A stretch of 64,000 bases of DNA from positions 1,593,501 to 1,657,500 of the forward strand of contig NZ_CP077311.1 of NCBI RefSeq assembly GCF_019048265.1. The letters run 5' to 3'. A model generated the notes under the pieces. The model was not told the DNA's origin. It did no database searches and saw only the letters and a program-made list of their open reading frames with translations. The DNA is from Aeromonas sp. FDAARGOS 1405 (lineage in GTDB: Bacteria > Pseudomonadota > Gammaproteobacteria > Enterobacterales > Aeromonadaceae). The first letter of the stretch is position 1; every line of letters begins with the position of its first letter. Shown here one piece after another: positions 63,170 through 64,000 of this stretch. The translations under genes were made by a program, and so were the position numbers.

Positions 63170-64000
<831 letters not shown>

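Overview
The window is ordinary, gene-dense chromosome from a gammaproteobacterium, most likely Aeromonas or a close relative. This is inferred from the gene families, from a tufB-secE-nusG-rplKAJL-rpoBC cluster lying beside a yheO-tusDCB-rpsL-rpsG-fusA-tufA cluster, and from the combination of asnA/asnC, torCA, msrPQ and the arn operon. I saw no insertion sequence, prophage, integron, CRISPR array or replication origin.

Layout. 1-7.6 kb: lipid A aminoarabinose genes arnB-arnC-arnA-arnD on the minus strand (arnD cut by the window edge). A divergent ugd supplies their UDP-glucuronate and overlaps a gene for an ArnT-like membrane glycosyltransferase. 7.9-17.1 kb: housekeeping genes bamD, rluD, pgeF, clpB (with a sigma-32 promoter), asnA/asnC, a periplasmic solute-binding protein, a membrane protein and a CBS-domain protein. 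17.2-22.5 kb: pterin genes folM and a divergent folK paralogue whose 3' ends overlap, a 30-codon membrane protein, the three-gene glrK-qseG-glrR (qseEGF) signalling operon, and a DUF1097 protein. 22.5-27.7 kb: msrPQ (periplasmic methionine sulfoxide repair), two divergent PepSY-domain proteins, and a PhoPQ/CarRS-like two-component system. 27.7-34.2 kb: the TMAO respiration pair torC-torA, and divergent from it an unusual histidine kinase (degenerate receiver, cyclic-nucleotide-binding fold, NtrB-type kinase) with its stand-alone receiver. 34.2-43.4 kb: topB behind a good LexA box, an RclR-type regulator divergent from an AhpD-like protein and a DUF417 protein, the KtrAB potassium system, murB-birA and coaA. 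43.5-64 kb: tRNA-Tyr, tRNA-Gly, a decayed tRNA-Thr, tufB, tRNA-Trp, secE, nusG, rplKAJL, rpoBC, then yheO, ridA, tusDCB, rpsL, rpsG, fusA and a second tuf copy cut by the window end.

How the parts cooperate. The left end builds UDP-L-Ara4N for lipid A, which lowers binding of cationic peptides; Ugd feeds that pathway. Several units respond to envelope or redox state: glrK/qseG/glrR, the PepSY two-component unit, msrPQ, torCA and the RclR-like locus. The right end is the core transcription and translation cluster, with promoters and partial terminators placed between its genes.

I did not find an obviously new multi-gene defence or metabolic system. The observations most worth checking are: the tRNA-Thr relic lacking its anticodon, a GlrR without the sigma-54-contacting GAFTGA loop, the pseudo-receiver/cNMP-fold kinase pair next to torCA, promoters folded into terminator hairpins in the tuf-rpo cluster, the LexA box at topB, the second folK next to folM, two tiny membrane-protein ORFs, and a structured non-coding stretch after asnA.
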